A stretch of 64,000 nucleotides of DNA, from assembly GCF_001625215.2 (NCBI RefSeq), contig NC_030388.2, forward strand, positions 22,122,558 through 22,186,557. Direction: 5' to 3'. The translations under genes were made by a program, and so were the position numbers. Every line of letters starts with the position of its first letter. The stretch's first letter is position 1. Positions 49,329-60,500 of the stretch are shown piece by piece. The DNA is from Daucus carota subsp. sativus. Taxonomy: Eukaryota; Streptophyta; Magnoliopsida; Apiales; Apiaceae. The notes beneath the pieces are model-generated. The model searched no databases. It had not been told where the DNA came from and was given only the letters and a program-made list of their open reading frames with translations.

Positions 49329-50447
49329 ATGGCCAAACTCCAGCTACACAGCTCAAACATACTCAAAACAACTCTGTACCTGTTGTTGTTAGCCATTACG
49401 ATTGGTTGTGCCAGCTCAGCGAGGATTCTTGAGGAAGCAGACCCTCAATTCCCTGTCCCGGTCAATCAGCCAGTGGCATCTGATCCACCTGAAATTGATG
49501 ACCCTGAAGAGGCACCAGTGGTAGGATCCTCTACTACATTGCCAAGTGGGCAAATACCAGTCCCTGCTGCCACTTCACCTGTTGCTAATGTGGCACCGAT
49601 AGCAGATCCTGCCATCCCATTACCTAGTGTACCAGGACCTGTCATTCCACCTATCGCCACAGCTGCACCAGTAGCAACCACCACATCACCAAGCGGGCCT
49701 GCGGGAACAGCAGCCTCTGGGGCCAGTGATACAGGACATCCCGAGGCCACACTAGCCTTCTTTATGCATGATGTCCTTGGTGGAAGTCACCCATCAGGCC
49801 GAGTGGTGACAGGAATCATAGCCAACTCTGACGACAACGGTCTCCCATTCTCCAAAGCCAACAGTCAAGTATTTCCCATCAACGGTGGTGTGCCACTAAA
49901 CAACATAAACAATCTTGTCAACAACAACAACGTCCCCTTCCTTGCAGGACTGAATGGTTCTCCAACCTCAACAAATTTACATAATACTGGTAACAACAAT
50001 GTCGTCAGCGGTGGCAATTCATTACCATTTGTCTCCGCAGGGCAACTTCCAGCAGGAATAACACTCCAGCAGCTGATGTTTGGCACCATAACAGTGGTGG
50101 ATAATGAGCTAACCGAGGGGCACGAACTTGGATCATCTGTGCTGGGAAAAGGGCAAGGATTTTACCTATCAAGCTCTCTCGACGGTACTAGCCATACATT
50201 AGCACTGACAACACTGTTCCACAGCGGAGACCATGATCACGAGCATGTTGATGATTCTATAAGCTTCTTTGGAATTCACCGGACAGGTTCACCAATTTCT
50301 GAGATTGCAGTCATTGGAGGGACCGGAAAGTATCAGCACGCAAAAGGGTATGCAACCATTGAAAGTCTTCATCAGGTTGACCAGCATACTACAGATGGTG
50401 TTGAAACAGTGACACACTTCACTGTATACCTCACATATGAGGTCTAG
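49329..50447 (+). CDS. Dirigent protein, long-linker ESB1/DIR10-like type, copy 1
   Basis: Single exon, 372 aa. An upstream in-frame ATG at 49152 exists. I chose 49329 (MAKLQLHSSN) because it puts the hydrophobic signal peptide (about residues 1-31, ending GCASSA) at the N-terminus and matches copy 2. A Pro/Ala/Val-rich linker covers about 32-137. The dirigent domain runs from PEATLAFFMHDVLGG (138) to the end, with an Asn-rich insert (NNINNLVNNNN) and the conserved FGTITVVDNELTEG, GKGQGFYLSSS and IAVIGGTGKY segments. Dirigent proteins guide stereoselective coupling of phenoxy radicals. Long-linker relatives such as ESB1 are needed for lignin in the root Casparian strip. Secretion to the cell wall is expected. 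The domain is identical in protein sequence to copy 2. Confidence 0.95.
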   Translation: MAKLQLHSSNILKTTLYLLLLAITIGCASSARILEEADPQFPVPVNQPVASDPPEIDDPEEAPVVGSSTTLPSGQIPVPAATSPVANVAPIADPAIPLPSVPGPVIPPIATAAPVATTTSPSGPAGTAASGASDTGHPEATLAFFMHDVLGGSHPSGRVVTGIIANSDDNGLPFSKANSQVFPINGGVPLNNINNLVNNNNVPFLAGLNGSPTSTNLHNTGNNNVVSGGNSLPFVSAGQLPAGITLQQLMFGTITVVDNELTEGHELGSSVLGKGQGFYLSSSLDGTSHTLALTTLFHSGDHDHEHVDDSISFFGIHRTGSPISEIAVIGGTGKYQHAKGYATIESLHQVDQHTTDGVETVTHFTVYLTYEV

Positions 50448-51200
50448 ACTCCAAGAGTACATTTTCTTAAGTGTTCTGTTTCTTTCTTTAAGTTTGTACC
50501 TGTAGTCTTGTGAAGTTCTTGTGTGCTTAATCTGTGTATCAAGTGTCTTTGATCGATGTTGTCCTTAGTAATTATGACAAAGAAATTAGAAAATAATCTC
50601 TGTATCTCCAACCATGTCCTTAGCTAAAAGCCATTAATACACACTATAAATAAAAAATATAGATATTATGTGAAAAAACTGATTTTTTTTACATAATCTC
50701 TGTATATTTTCGAGAAGATGCTGCATTGAAGGAAAAGGAACCCCAAGCTCTATAAAAACAGACTATTCCAGTATACAAAGTACAAACATACAAGGCGTTG
50801 AATAAGTTTAAATGCTGCAAATTAAATGAGCAGATTTCCAGATAGCAACAGGAATGAAGGTTGTCTAATATAAAAGAAGCTTATAAAAGCATACCAAAAA
50901 CATCGGATTATCCAGCAAAATGCACAAAATTGAATTTAAGCTCGGCAAAAACAAATTCAACATTTCCAAAACCAGTTTTTTTTTTTGTTATATCGGGTCA
51001 TCGGGTGTCCCGGAAAACACAGTTACAAGAAACCACAGCTTAACACTACTGTTACATAGACATACTGTCGAAAAATCAACAATACTTGATATAATCTTTA
51101 AATTTTAATTTACCTTCATGCTTAATGAATACAAACAATCCAGAAAAGAAATTCAAAACTTCCAAAAACTAAAAATACATAAACTCACTACCAGGCAATT
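50448..51200. repeat. Duplicated 3' flank of dirigent copy 1
   Basis: Parallels 53131-54395. Shared text includes the 3' UTR (CTCCAAGAGTACATTTTCTT), then AACAGACTATTCCAGTATA, TTAAATGCTGCAAATTAAAT and GAGCAGATTTC, in the same order. Short frames at 50861-51108 are not genes. Confidence 0.85.
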
Positions 51201-51204
51201 AATC

Positions 51205-51340
51205 AGAGCTTTTCAAGAACAGGCATGGTCCTCATCACATTGATCATGACAATGATTATGAACTCCCTCTTCATCATCGCTGGAATTATCATCAAAAGGC
51301 TTATTCTTGTGAAAATTACAACATTTCTTGGAGCTTTTTC
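51205..51340 (-). pseudogene. 5'-truncated copy of the PP1 inhibitor-3 gene
   Basis: The minus strand reads SSKKCCNFHKNKPFDDNSSD then an acidic/His stretch to EDHACS and a stop, matching the C-terminal half of the gene at 54396-54710. Similarity stops abruptly near 51340 (GGAGCTTTTTC), so the start codon and the KVSW PP1-binding segment are missing. Many substitutions change amino acids compared with the intact copy. It marks the end of the first tandem block. Confidence 0.9.
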
Positions 51341-51690
51341 GATAGCATTTGTACGAATATCTAATAAATAACAAGTTAAACAGAGAGAATACGGGCTGTT
51401 ATGACCTTACAATTGAATTTTGATTAAGTAATAAAAAAATGATCGTATCTAAACAGGTAGGGTCCGGGTTTGAATTTTTCAACCCGTTTTGGGTTTGGGT
51501 TGACCCAAAAACTGGATCGGATAAGATAATGGATAACCTGACCCAAACCCAACCCATTACCCGAAATTGTCACCCCCTACGTTTAAGGGATTTGATCGAC
51601 ACAAGATACTAAATATAATATCTCAACATGATTCATTTCTCCAAGTCATATAAACCTTATATTTGCAAGACCACAAGGCTATCAACACAC
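51341..51690. other. Spacer between tandem blocks, possible MITE
   Basis: A segment at about 51458-51592 opens GTAGGGTCCGGGTTTG and closes CACCCCCTAC, with GGGTTTGGGTT and AACCCAACCC in opposite orientations inside. This suggests a foldback element, but no target duplication was found. Confidence 0.4.
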
Positions 51691-51993
51691 AAGTAACAAA
51701 GAAACATATTATACTTGATTACTTGTGCAAGTGAACAAATGCACTTCCCGGGGAGGGGAGGGGATTAGTTTGAGCTAAACAGCAAAAGGAATTAGGTATT
51801 TTTCCAATATCACACATTGCAAGAGTGGGTGAATGATGCAGCAACAACTCCATGAGATCAGGCCCTGTTCTTTTTCATGCACAGCAAACTACAAATACTC
51901 AAGAGTAACATCCTCAAATTCATCAACTCGAGTCTCCTGACCCTCAAACCTCACTTGCATCTGTGCATCTTAATTCCTAGTAAAACCAAAAAA

Positions 51994-53130
51994 ATGGCCA
52001 AACACCAGCTACACAGCTCAAACATACTCAAAACTACTATGTACCTCTTATTGCTAGCCATTACGATTGGTTGTGCCAGCTCTGCTCGGATTCTCGAGGA
52101 AGCAGACCCTCAATTCCCTGTCCCGGTCAATCAGCCAGTGGCATCTGATCCACCTGAAATTGATGACCCTGAAGAGGCACCAGTGGCAGGACCCTCTACT
52201 ACATTGCCAAGTGGGCAGATACCAGCCATCGCTGCCACTTCACCTGTTGCAAATGTGGCACCAATAGAAGATCCTGCGATCCCACTACCTAGTGTACCCG
52301 GACCTGTCATCCCACCAATTGCCACAGCTGCACCTGTTGCAAATGTTGCACCAGTAGCAACCACCACATTACCGAGCGGGCCGGCGGCAACTGCAGCCTC
52401 TGGGGCCAGTGCTGCAGGACATCCTGAGGCCACACTAGCCTTCTTTATGCATGATGTCCTTGGTGGAAGTCACCCATCAGGCCGGGTGGTGACAGGAATC
52501 ATAGCCAACTCTGACGATAATGGTCTCCCATTCTCCAAAGCCAACAGTCAAGTATTTCCCATCAACGGTGGTGTACCATTGAACAACATAAACAATCTTG
52601 TCAACAACAACAATGTTCCCTTCCTTGCAGGACTTAATGGTTCTCCAACCTCAACAAATTTACATAACACTGGTAACAACAATGTCGTTAGCGGTGGCAA
52701 TTCATTACCATTTGTCTCCGCAGGGCAACTTCCAGCAGGAATAACACTCCAGCAGCTGATGTTTGGCACCATAACAGTGGTGGATAATGAGCTCACTGAG
52801 GGGCATGAACTTGGATCATCTGTGTTGGGGAAAGGGCAAGGATTTTACCTATCAAGCTCTCTCGATGGTACTAGCCATACATTAGCACTGACTACATTGT
52901 TCCACAGCGGAGATCATGATCATGAGCATGTTGATGATTCTATAAGCTTCTTTGGAATTCACCGGACAGGTTCACCAATTTCTGAGATTGCAGTCATTGG
53001 AGGGACCGGAAAGTATCAGCATGCAAAAGGGTATGCAACAATTGAAAGTCTTCATCAGGTCGACCAGCATACTACAGATGGTGTTGAAACAGTGACACAC
53101 TTCACTGTATACCTCACATATGAGGTCTAG
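51994..53130 (+). CDS. Dirigent protein, long-linker ESB1/DIR10-like type, copy 2
   Basis: Single exon, 378 aa, tandem paralogue of the gene at 49329. The start MAKHQLHSSN gives a signal peptide ending near GCASSA; an upstream in-frame ATG at 51877 was not chosen because it would bury the signal peptide. The linker is six residues longer than in copy 1, from an extra APVANV-type unit, and has several substitutions. From PEATLAFF to the terminal TYEV the protein is the same as copy 1, while the DNA differs at scattered third positions. Role as for copy 1: secreted, guides radical coupling in lignan or lignin formation. The promoter regions are similar, so overlapping expression is likely, but not shown. 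Confidence 0.95.
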   Translation: MAKHQLHSSNILKTTMYLLLLAITIGCASSARILEEADPQFPVPVNQPVASDPPEIDDPEEAPVAGPSTTLPSGQIPAIAATSPVANVAPIEDPAIPLPSVPGPVIPPIATAAPVANVAPVATTTLPSGPAATAASGASAAGHPEATLAFFMHDVLGGSHPSGRVVTGIIANSDDNGLPFSKANSQVFPINGGVPLNNINNLVNNNNVPFLAGLNGSPTSTNLHNTGNNNVVSGGNSLPFVSAGQLPAGITLQQLMFGTITVVDNELTEGHELGSSVLGKGQGFYLSSSLDGTSHTLALTTLFHSGDHDHEHVDDSISFFGIHRTGSPISEIAVIGGTGKYQHAKGYATIESLHQVDQHTTDGVETVTHFTVYLTYEV

Positions 53131-54395
53131 ACTCCAAGAGTACATTTTCTTAAGTGTTCTGTTTCTTTCTTGCAGTTTGTACCTGTGGTCTCATGAAGTT
53201 CTTCTGTGCTTAATTTGTGTATCTAGTGTCTTTGATCAATGTTTTCTTGATTAATTATATATATAAGATGTTCTACATTTCCTATCTCTTTACACTTAAC
53301 ACAAGCAGTTTACCAAGTCAATAAAGGTTGAGAGAAAGTCTAATAAAACTTGTAAAATGATAGGACTGCATTAACTGTGCTACAGATATTTGATAATTAA
53401 TTGTCAATGAAAAGAAATATGGCTAATGACTACAATAAGTAACACAACACTGGAAATATTACATAGATGAAAACAGAACTCAAATCATATAACAGAAGAT
53501 TATAAATAATCGATGGAGGTTTATTAACCATAACAAAGCACGGTATAGCATTACCATAAATGATACACGTAGGTATAGCATAAGTAGATTTGATCTACAT
53601 ATTCCTTCAAGGTTCTTTTCTGTACGTAACTACCCCAAAATCGGGCCACTTAACTTTCATATGCAAAAAAAATTGGTTTCTATATAATATAATTGTTTTA
53701 AGGAAGGTGATTCACAAAGTCCAAGTTTCACTATATATAGAAACTGAATTTCTCTCTTCAGTTTGAATTTGTTGAAGCTTAAAGACACAGGACAGAAAGA
53801 AGGAAATGAACAGCATGAAGCTTGAGATAAAAAGGCATTGTAGAATGTTAAACTTTGCGAAGATGCCACACTGAAGGATAGAAAAGGCATCTCAATAAAG
53901 AAACAGACTATTCCAGTATAACGCGTAAGTTTAAATGCTGCAAATTAAATGAGCAGATTTCAAAATAGACAATAGGAATGGAAGCTATCTAAAACAAAAG
54001 AAGCTTAAAAACACATAACGTACAAATAACTAGAGACAAAATCATCCGATTATCCAGAAGCCCAGCAAATGCAAAAAATTTAATTTTATCTCGCCAAAAC
54101 ATCAGCAATTTCCAAAAACAGTTATAAAAAAAACCGCAGCTCAACACAAATTTAACACAGACATACTAACCGACAATACAAATTCAACAATTTCCAAAAA
54201 CAATGTTATATACATATAAGAAGTTAAGAACCCGCAGCTCAACACTAATTAAGTCGTCGAAAAATCATCAATACTCAATATTATCATCCAAATAGCATCA
54301 ATTCTCAATTCATCTCGACACTTAATCAATACAAACAATCCAGACAACAATCCATCACTTTCCGAATCAAAAACAAGTAAACTCACACCAACCAA
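53131..54395. repeat. Duplicated 3' flank of dirigent copy 2
   Basis: Second copy of the dirigent-to-inhibitor spacer. It is longer than copy 1 (50448-51200) and contains extra AT-rich sequence between about 53230 and 53860. Part of it is probably the 3' UTR of the minus-strand inhibitor gene. Confidence 0.75.
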
Positions 54396-54710
54396 TCAAT
54401 CCGAACTTTTCGAAGAACAGGCGTGGTCCTTATCACCGTGATCATGACAATGATCATGATCCGCCTCATCATCATCGCTGGAATCCTCGTCAAAAGGCTT
54501 GTCCTTGTGGAAAATACAGCATTTCTTGGAGCTTTTCTTCTGAAGAAACTCGTTGTCCACGGTGCCTTCTTTCCACGAAACCTTCTTCTTCTTGCGATTG
54601 AGTGTTAAAACTAGGGTTTGAGGGGGGGCTTGTTGCGAAGGAGACGGCGATGGAGATGGGTTTTCCAGGGTTACCGTTGCGGTCATCGATGGTCCAATTT
54701 GTCGCGACAT
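54396..54710 (-). CDS. Protein phosphatase 1 inhibitor-3 (PPP1R11/YPI1 family)
   Basis: Intronless, 104 aa. The core reads [20 protein letters not shown], with the KVSW PP1-docking (RVxF-type) motif near residues 43-46. [20 protein letters not shown] follows, the conserved CCIFHK block of the family, then a His/Asp-rich tail ([14 protein letters not shown]). Members bind the catalytic subunit of type 1 protein phosphatase, inhibit it in vitro and act mainly in the nucleus; Arabidopsis INH3 is essential for embryo development. The length is usual for plants. A truncated duplicate is at 51205-51340, so this is the only working copy here. Confidence 0.95.
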   Translation of the reverse strand: MSRQIGPSMTATVTLENPSPSPSPSQQAPPQTLVLTLNRKKKKVSWKEGTVDNEFLQKKSSKKCCIFHKDKPFDEDSSDDDEADHDHCHDHGDKDHACSSKSSD

Positions 54711-54924
54711 TTTCGGTGGCTTTTTTCCCCCTTGTTCTTGAGCTCGATTGCGGGGGTCTCCTGATTTTATGGGACTTCGTACTTTCCAGACTCCATTCTC
54801 TATACTTTTCTCGACAGATTATTTTACTTCGTAGTTTATTTGTTTTCCGTAGTGATTTCGAAATTTGAGGGGAATTTTTTTTATTACATATATATTTTTA
54901 AAAAGTTTGAATAGTAAAATGTTA

Positions 54925-55228
54925 TTCCCTCCGCCCCACTCAATTGCTTACATTGGAGGGGGACACGGAGACCAAGATAATGTATGAAAAATGAGTAAAG
55001 TTAGATGAAAAGTGGGTAAAGTGGTGAGACCTATCAATATTTAATAATAGATTTGAGATAGTGGAGAAAAGTAGTGGGTGCAATAGCAGTTTTTATTGTT
55101 AAATATGAGATAGTATGGGAAGATAATGGGTGTAATGATGGGAAGAACTTACTATTTATAGTAACGTAAAGAAATGAGAGGGACATCCCAAAATAGTAAC
55201 TGTAAAGAAATGACAGGGACATAGGGAG
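54925..55228. mobile_element. Stowaway-like MITE, ~304 bp
   Basis: Inverted ends: TTCCCTCCGCCCCACTCAAT at left, and GTAAAGAAATGACAGGGACA then TAGGGA at right, flanked by TA. The interior repeats GTGGGTGCAATAG and GATAATGGGTGTAATG. It is 215 bp upstream of the inhibitor-3 start codon. Confidence 0.75.
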
Positions 55229-56781
55229 TAATATTTTGGTTTTTACTAAAAAAAGTATTTAAAAAATAATAGATAAATGACCGAAATAGATAAAAATGGC
55301 CTCCAACTTTTGATTTTATTATTCAAACTCTTGAAACGGACAATGACATTATAATCAAATAAGTTTTAATTTCCTAGAATATCAAGAATACAAAGAAATA
55401 AAAAGGTTTTAGAATTTTTAAACAAAAATACATGAAAAATATGATCAGCCAATGTGAAAATTGGGATGGATATTTCAATAGCAGCCCTTCCGTATCCTCA
55501 AGGATTGTGAGTTGAATGAACAAATCGATGAAATCAAGAAAAAAAATCGAAGAATTTAAAGAATGGTTTGGAACCGTGCATGAGACCTCCTTCTAAATAT
55601 ATGCCCATGGATTAGCAGCAGTTTGAAAGAGAAGAGGCTCGTGGGATTGACATGAGTGGGCAGAGATGGCTATATTGAAACTCATTGTCTATGGATAAAA
55701 AAACTGTTTCAACATTAAAAACAGACAAAATTTTAGTGGATATTGGATTTCACACTGTTCATCCATAGATTATTAGATTTTATATCTTTCTATCCAATAG
55801 AATTCGAGAAATATATTTTTAGTTAAGGCTTACGACACATTGGATTCTAATGGAGTAATGTATTCAATGAATAAAATTTCGAGTGACAGATAGCGAAGTA
55901 ATAACGCGAGGGTAGGGTGAAAAGAACCTAATTGGGGAGTGAAAAAACGAATCAAAATTTGAACAAGGGGAAGATGCTTCGCTCACTGAGAAAACCCAAG
56001 AAAGAAAAAAAAACAACTATAATTGTACTTGATTAACCCAAAATGGCTTAGGAGTTATTATTTTATTATAATTCCAGTTACTTTGTTCTAGTTAAAATCT
56101 TTGAACCGGAGATAATCATTTCGGTCGCTGTGGTCTGACTATATCCGCTTCCAATTTTCAATCTACAACATGTATATCTATGTCTGGAATAGATTTCATT
56201 TTGAGAGAGTTGAAAAAACACCATCTCGTTGAAAGAATCAATTCTTCATTGATTACAGATTTAATCGGATTTGAAAACTTTGCGTCCATATATAACCGAT
56301 CTTCCCGATGTTGAACGTCTTCTCTAACTCTTTTTGAATGAGGAATCATTGTACACTGACGTCTTTTTGATAAACAGGATTTGAGAAGGCACCAATTCTC
56401 TTGAAGTTACGGGACTATTTTGTCGAGTTCCATTTTGATGAACAAAATGATAATTTTGATAACAAATTAAATGAAAATTGATATCGCCTGTAAATCAAAA
56501 ATCGGAAAATGTACCATTCATATCATTGATAATTTACCTATTATAAATTATGATTACGAACTGTGAAATTAGGTTTTACACAATTTAAGAAGAAATTTTT
56601 TTAGCGAACAAATACATGTTTGAATTTTTATCTTTTTTCAAAAGTCTGATCGTCATTTAGTTGATTCTTGTTTATTTATGAAAATATTTTTTGTAAGAAA
56701 ATTAAATATCAAAAATCTAGAAAAATAATTCTGATTCAGAAATGAAAGAGTTTTGATTATGAAAAATATTTAGAACTATCG

Positions 56782-56817
<36 letters not shown>

Positions 56818-57100
56818 CATAATATTAACCAAGTTCTATCATCCCGAACACAGAAATCATACACAATAAATATAATTAGCTGATCAAAATGAAAAAAAAT
56901 AATTAATCTATCATGATTCATGAACACCGAAAATGTTGAGCAAGACCGATTAAATCAACTAAAATTAAGTTAGGGGCCACGAAGCCCAACTCCTATAAAC
57001 GCATATGTTTGTTTATATTTCCCACTGCAAGGACCCAACTAAAGCTTAAAGGCCTGCTTCGTACAAAGTAGTTATCCATATTACTTCTTCCCTTTCTTAG
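55229..57100. other. Intergenic DNA with a (TA)n microsatellite
   Basis: AT-rich, no gene recognised. A perfect TA run is found at about 56788-56812. The stretch before 57130 is the likely promoter of the UPF2 gene, with GCCCAAC near 56984 and GACCCAAC near 57031. Confidence 0.5.
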
Positions 57101-57182
57101 CCCGATCCGACCCACCCAGTTCATCTCTCGCTCTTTTCCTCCAAAGTATTCCGGTGAAAGATCGGAGCCCCGTTCGTCACTT

Positions 57183-57186
<4 letters not shown>

Positions 57187-57229
<43 letters not shown>
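57187..57229. repeat. (CT)n microsatellite at the start of the UPF2 leader intron
   Basis: About 20 CT units follow ACTTCAGGT. If the leader exon ends at TTCAG (57186), the run begins inside the donor site, mirroring the CT run just inside intron 1 of the ankyrin gene. Confidence 0.85.
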
Positions 57230-57232
<3 letters not shown>

Positions 57233-57571
57233 ATATAACTGTTACGCATAGTGAAAATATGAGATTATATTCATTGTTTTATAGCTGTGTAATTTTATTT
57301 TTCAATTCAAATATTGTTTGAAAGCCTAACTGTATCGTCAATTGTTTCTCACTCCAAATTCAGAAGTTGTTTACATTTTTGTATTTTTATATTTTTTCAA
57401 TTGTCCAGTACTTGAAGATTTGTAAAACATGGAATTTCATGTGATATATTATATCTGAATCTTCGTTTTTTTGTGCCGAAGATATGTTTGGATGCTGATA
57501 GAGCTGTCTTTCGTACGGTGTTCAGTTCTTCACTAAGCCTCCGTATAATTTGTAATTTTTTTGGCAGGGAC

Positions 57572-60500
57572 ATGGAACATCCAGAAAACGAGTCTCGTTC
57601 TGGTGGTGAACAAAGCCAAGGCAAGCCAGATGATGAGGTTAGGTTGCCGCTAGTTATTTATTTTAAAAATTAGGGTCTCAGGGACTTGAGAAGTAATATT
57701 TACGCATCAAATTCTCCTAGTGATGTGTTTTTCCGGCTTTTTAAATCAATGTTCGGACAGGCTATGAGTATTGATTGTTTAGAATTGTTTTGTCGTGTAA
57801 AACGGATTATGCCAGAAGCATATTAGGAAAATGTTTTTACTTTTTGAAGGAATAATAAACTCTAATTTTTACAACCATATTAAATGCAGTGCCGAAACTT
57901 TTTAGTCTTATTGTGCTGCGAAAACACGGCGATACCGACACTATATATGATGTCAACTAAATAATTAATTAATGATGATTGGATTCGGAGTGAGTCTTGC
58001 ACGGTTGAGCTCTATATAAGTGTGTGTATATATGTATTAGTCTGTGGGATGGGTTTTATCCAGCTACGTAACTATTTTTTTGGTTGCAGGAAGCTGGGGC
58101 TCGCCTCGAAGAATTTAAGAAATCAGTGGAGTTTAAAATGACTCTTCGTCAGAGTAACCTAAATCCTGAAAGTCCTGGTAAGTAGTTTTAGAATGGGACT
58201 TTTCTTTGATACAAACAAAGCTGGTTTCTATTAATTTAAAAAAAGTCATAACGTCAGTTCTATATATAATTGTTGCAATAGAAACTAATTTATATCTAAT
58301 TTATATCTAATTAGTTAGACATCTCAGTATGATTTCTGGAATATATAAAAACTTCTATTGTGTCTGGTTCAATTGAATTGAAGTGGGAATAAATGGAATA
58401 AAATCTGTACCATATTATCAGTACATATTGTTAATATTCCTATAGATCAAAATTAGAGCTCAAACCAGCCAATTTGAGAAAGAGTTCCACTCTCCTCCAT
58501 ACTTATCTTCTTTGCAAACTCAATTAAGGAATATTTGCACCCCCTTATAGTTCACTTTTTGTTTTTACCTCTTTTCTTTCAACTTTAATTACATTACTAA
58601 CTTTTGAGTCCATTTCTTCCTCATTATACTTTATCTAACCAAATCGAGCATGAGAGTAACAATAATATTTACTTGATAGAAGTAGTTGGAAACTATGATG
58701 CTAGGACTCACCTTCAGACCTAGCAGTACCCGTGTCGGCACGACCCTGGTATGGACAAGGAATCTGGATCAGATCCTTCATCTGGAAATCAAACTCCTCC
58801 TCCCATCTCAGTTCACCGTTCACCAATTCCGGCGACTCATGATAACTCCATTGAATAGATGTCTTCAGAAGAATATACATAAGTTGATGAAGAAAATATA
58901 ACAAGCATTAAGCAGGCTATCATTAATTAGAACCACGGAAAGAACGGAATAAACAAAGGGGGAAGAAGATGATGAAGGCAATGAAGGAGAATGAGAATAG
59001 CTATGTTACCCGGATTCGGGTACGGGTGTGGATACGAGGGCCGGATTCTTAGTTCTAGGATAGTTAGTATTCTTGGATGTGGATCCGAATTTAGATACAC
59101 GGGTGCAGGGACCCGGCAATTAAGCAGTTAAGCTTAGTACTAGTAAAACTTCATAAAGACTAATTTATTGCACATTCATAAAAATAGTGCCTGCCACAGA
59201 TAAATCACATGAAACTTTTATTTATTTTATTTTGTAGCAAAAAATCGATAGAATAACATAGAAACAAGTCATTTATGGACAATACTCTTTTTAAACCAGT
59301 TGTAACAAGACCGTAATCTATATTTTGAATTGGGATGCTACAAGGTGATGTGTCCGCTTCTATAAAAAAGGATCCGACTCAGATCCCGCACCCGCACCCA
59401 TGTCATGTCCCTTGGACGTGGTATAAGGACAAAGCGAGTTTGTGTAACATAGGAAAATAGATTGCAACTGATTTCTTTTTTTATGGAATAATATATAAAG
59501 TTAATCTTATTGATAATTTAAACTGAAATAGATTCAAAAAGCTTTTTTTTTTAATTTTACTTATATTTTTTATTTTTTATATTAGTACATGATAGTATTT
59601 CTAATCAGAATATCATTTAAAAAATTGTTATCTTTGAACTAACTGAATAATTAATATTTATTTTAGAAATAATGTTGCCGTGTCCAAATCAAGGTGTCCC
59701 ATTCTCGCTAAATGAGTCCCCGAGTTTTTGATTTTGGAGTTTAGAGAATATGTCATTCTGACGCGTGTCTGTGTCGTGTCGGATCCTCGCAGAAGAGTCT
59801 GAGCATCCCAGGTTGGATAGCACATTTATACTTGAGCTTTGGTTCCCATTAAAAATAAATGGCAAACAATTTTGTAAAAGTAAGCGAGTGTTTAATCAAA
59901 AATTATTAAACCTATATTAAAGTAACAACACAACATACAATAAGGACGTTAAGCACCTCGGGTCTTTAAACTCTCAACATATTTATATATATATATCTTA
60001 TTTTTGTAAACGGCTCCTGAATTCTTAAAGCTCAGCAAATTGACTATCTAGATGTTTGGTCTGGTCACATACTTTTATCGCAATACATTGTGCCTGTGTT
60101 TCAAGAGAGAGGCTATACTAGTGAAATAACTGGCCGAGTTACAAAGTGGGTTTGAGACTTTATGTTTAGACCTTCATGAATCTTCTTTTTCTTTTTTCTT
60201 TTTTTGCTGAAGACTCTATGTTACCATTATATTATATATCATCTATGTTGCATAGTTCAATGTTTTGTTGTACCCATCCTCCCATCGGTCAAAGGACTCT
60301 ATAAATCAGGATAAAATGTTCATGCCTACTTCATGATAGATCAGCCGAATTTGACATTTTTATCCATTAATTCTGTTTTTCTTTTCAATGTTTTCTCAGA
60401 GCCAAGTTTCCTCAGGACACTAGATTCCAGCATTAAGCGCAACACTGCAGTTATTAAGAAACTGAAGCAGATTAATGAAGAACAGCGTGAAAGTTTAATG

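Noticed and set aside
49466..49750. Antisense open frame over the dirigent linker (also 52131-52433)
   Set aside because: It is the mirror of a Pro/Ala-rich coding repeat, which lacks stop codons on the opposite strand.
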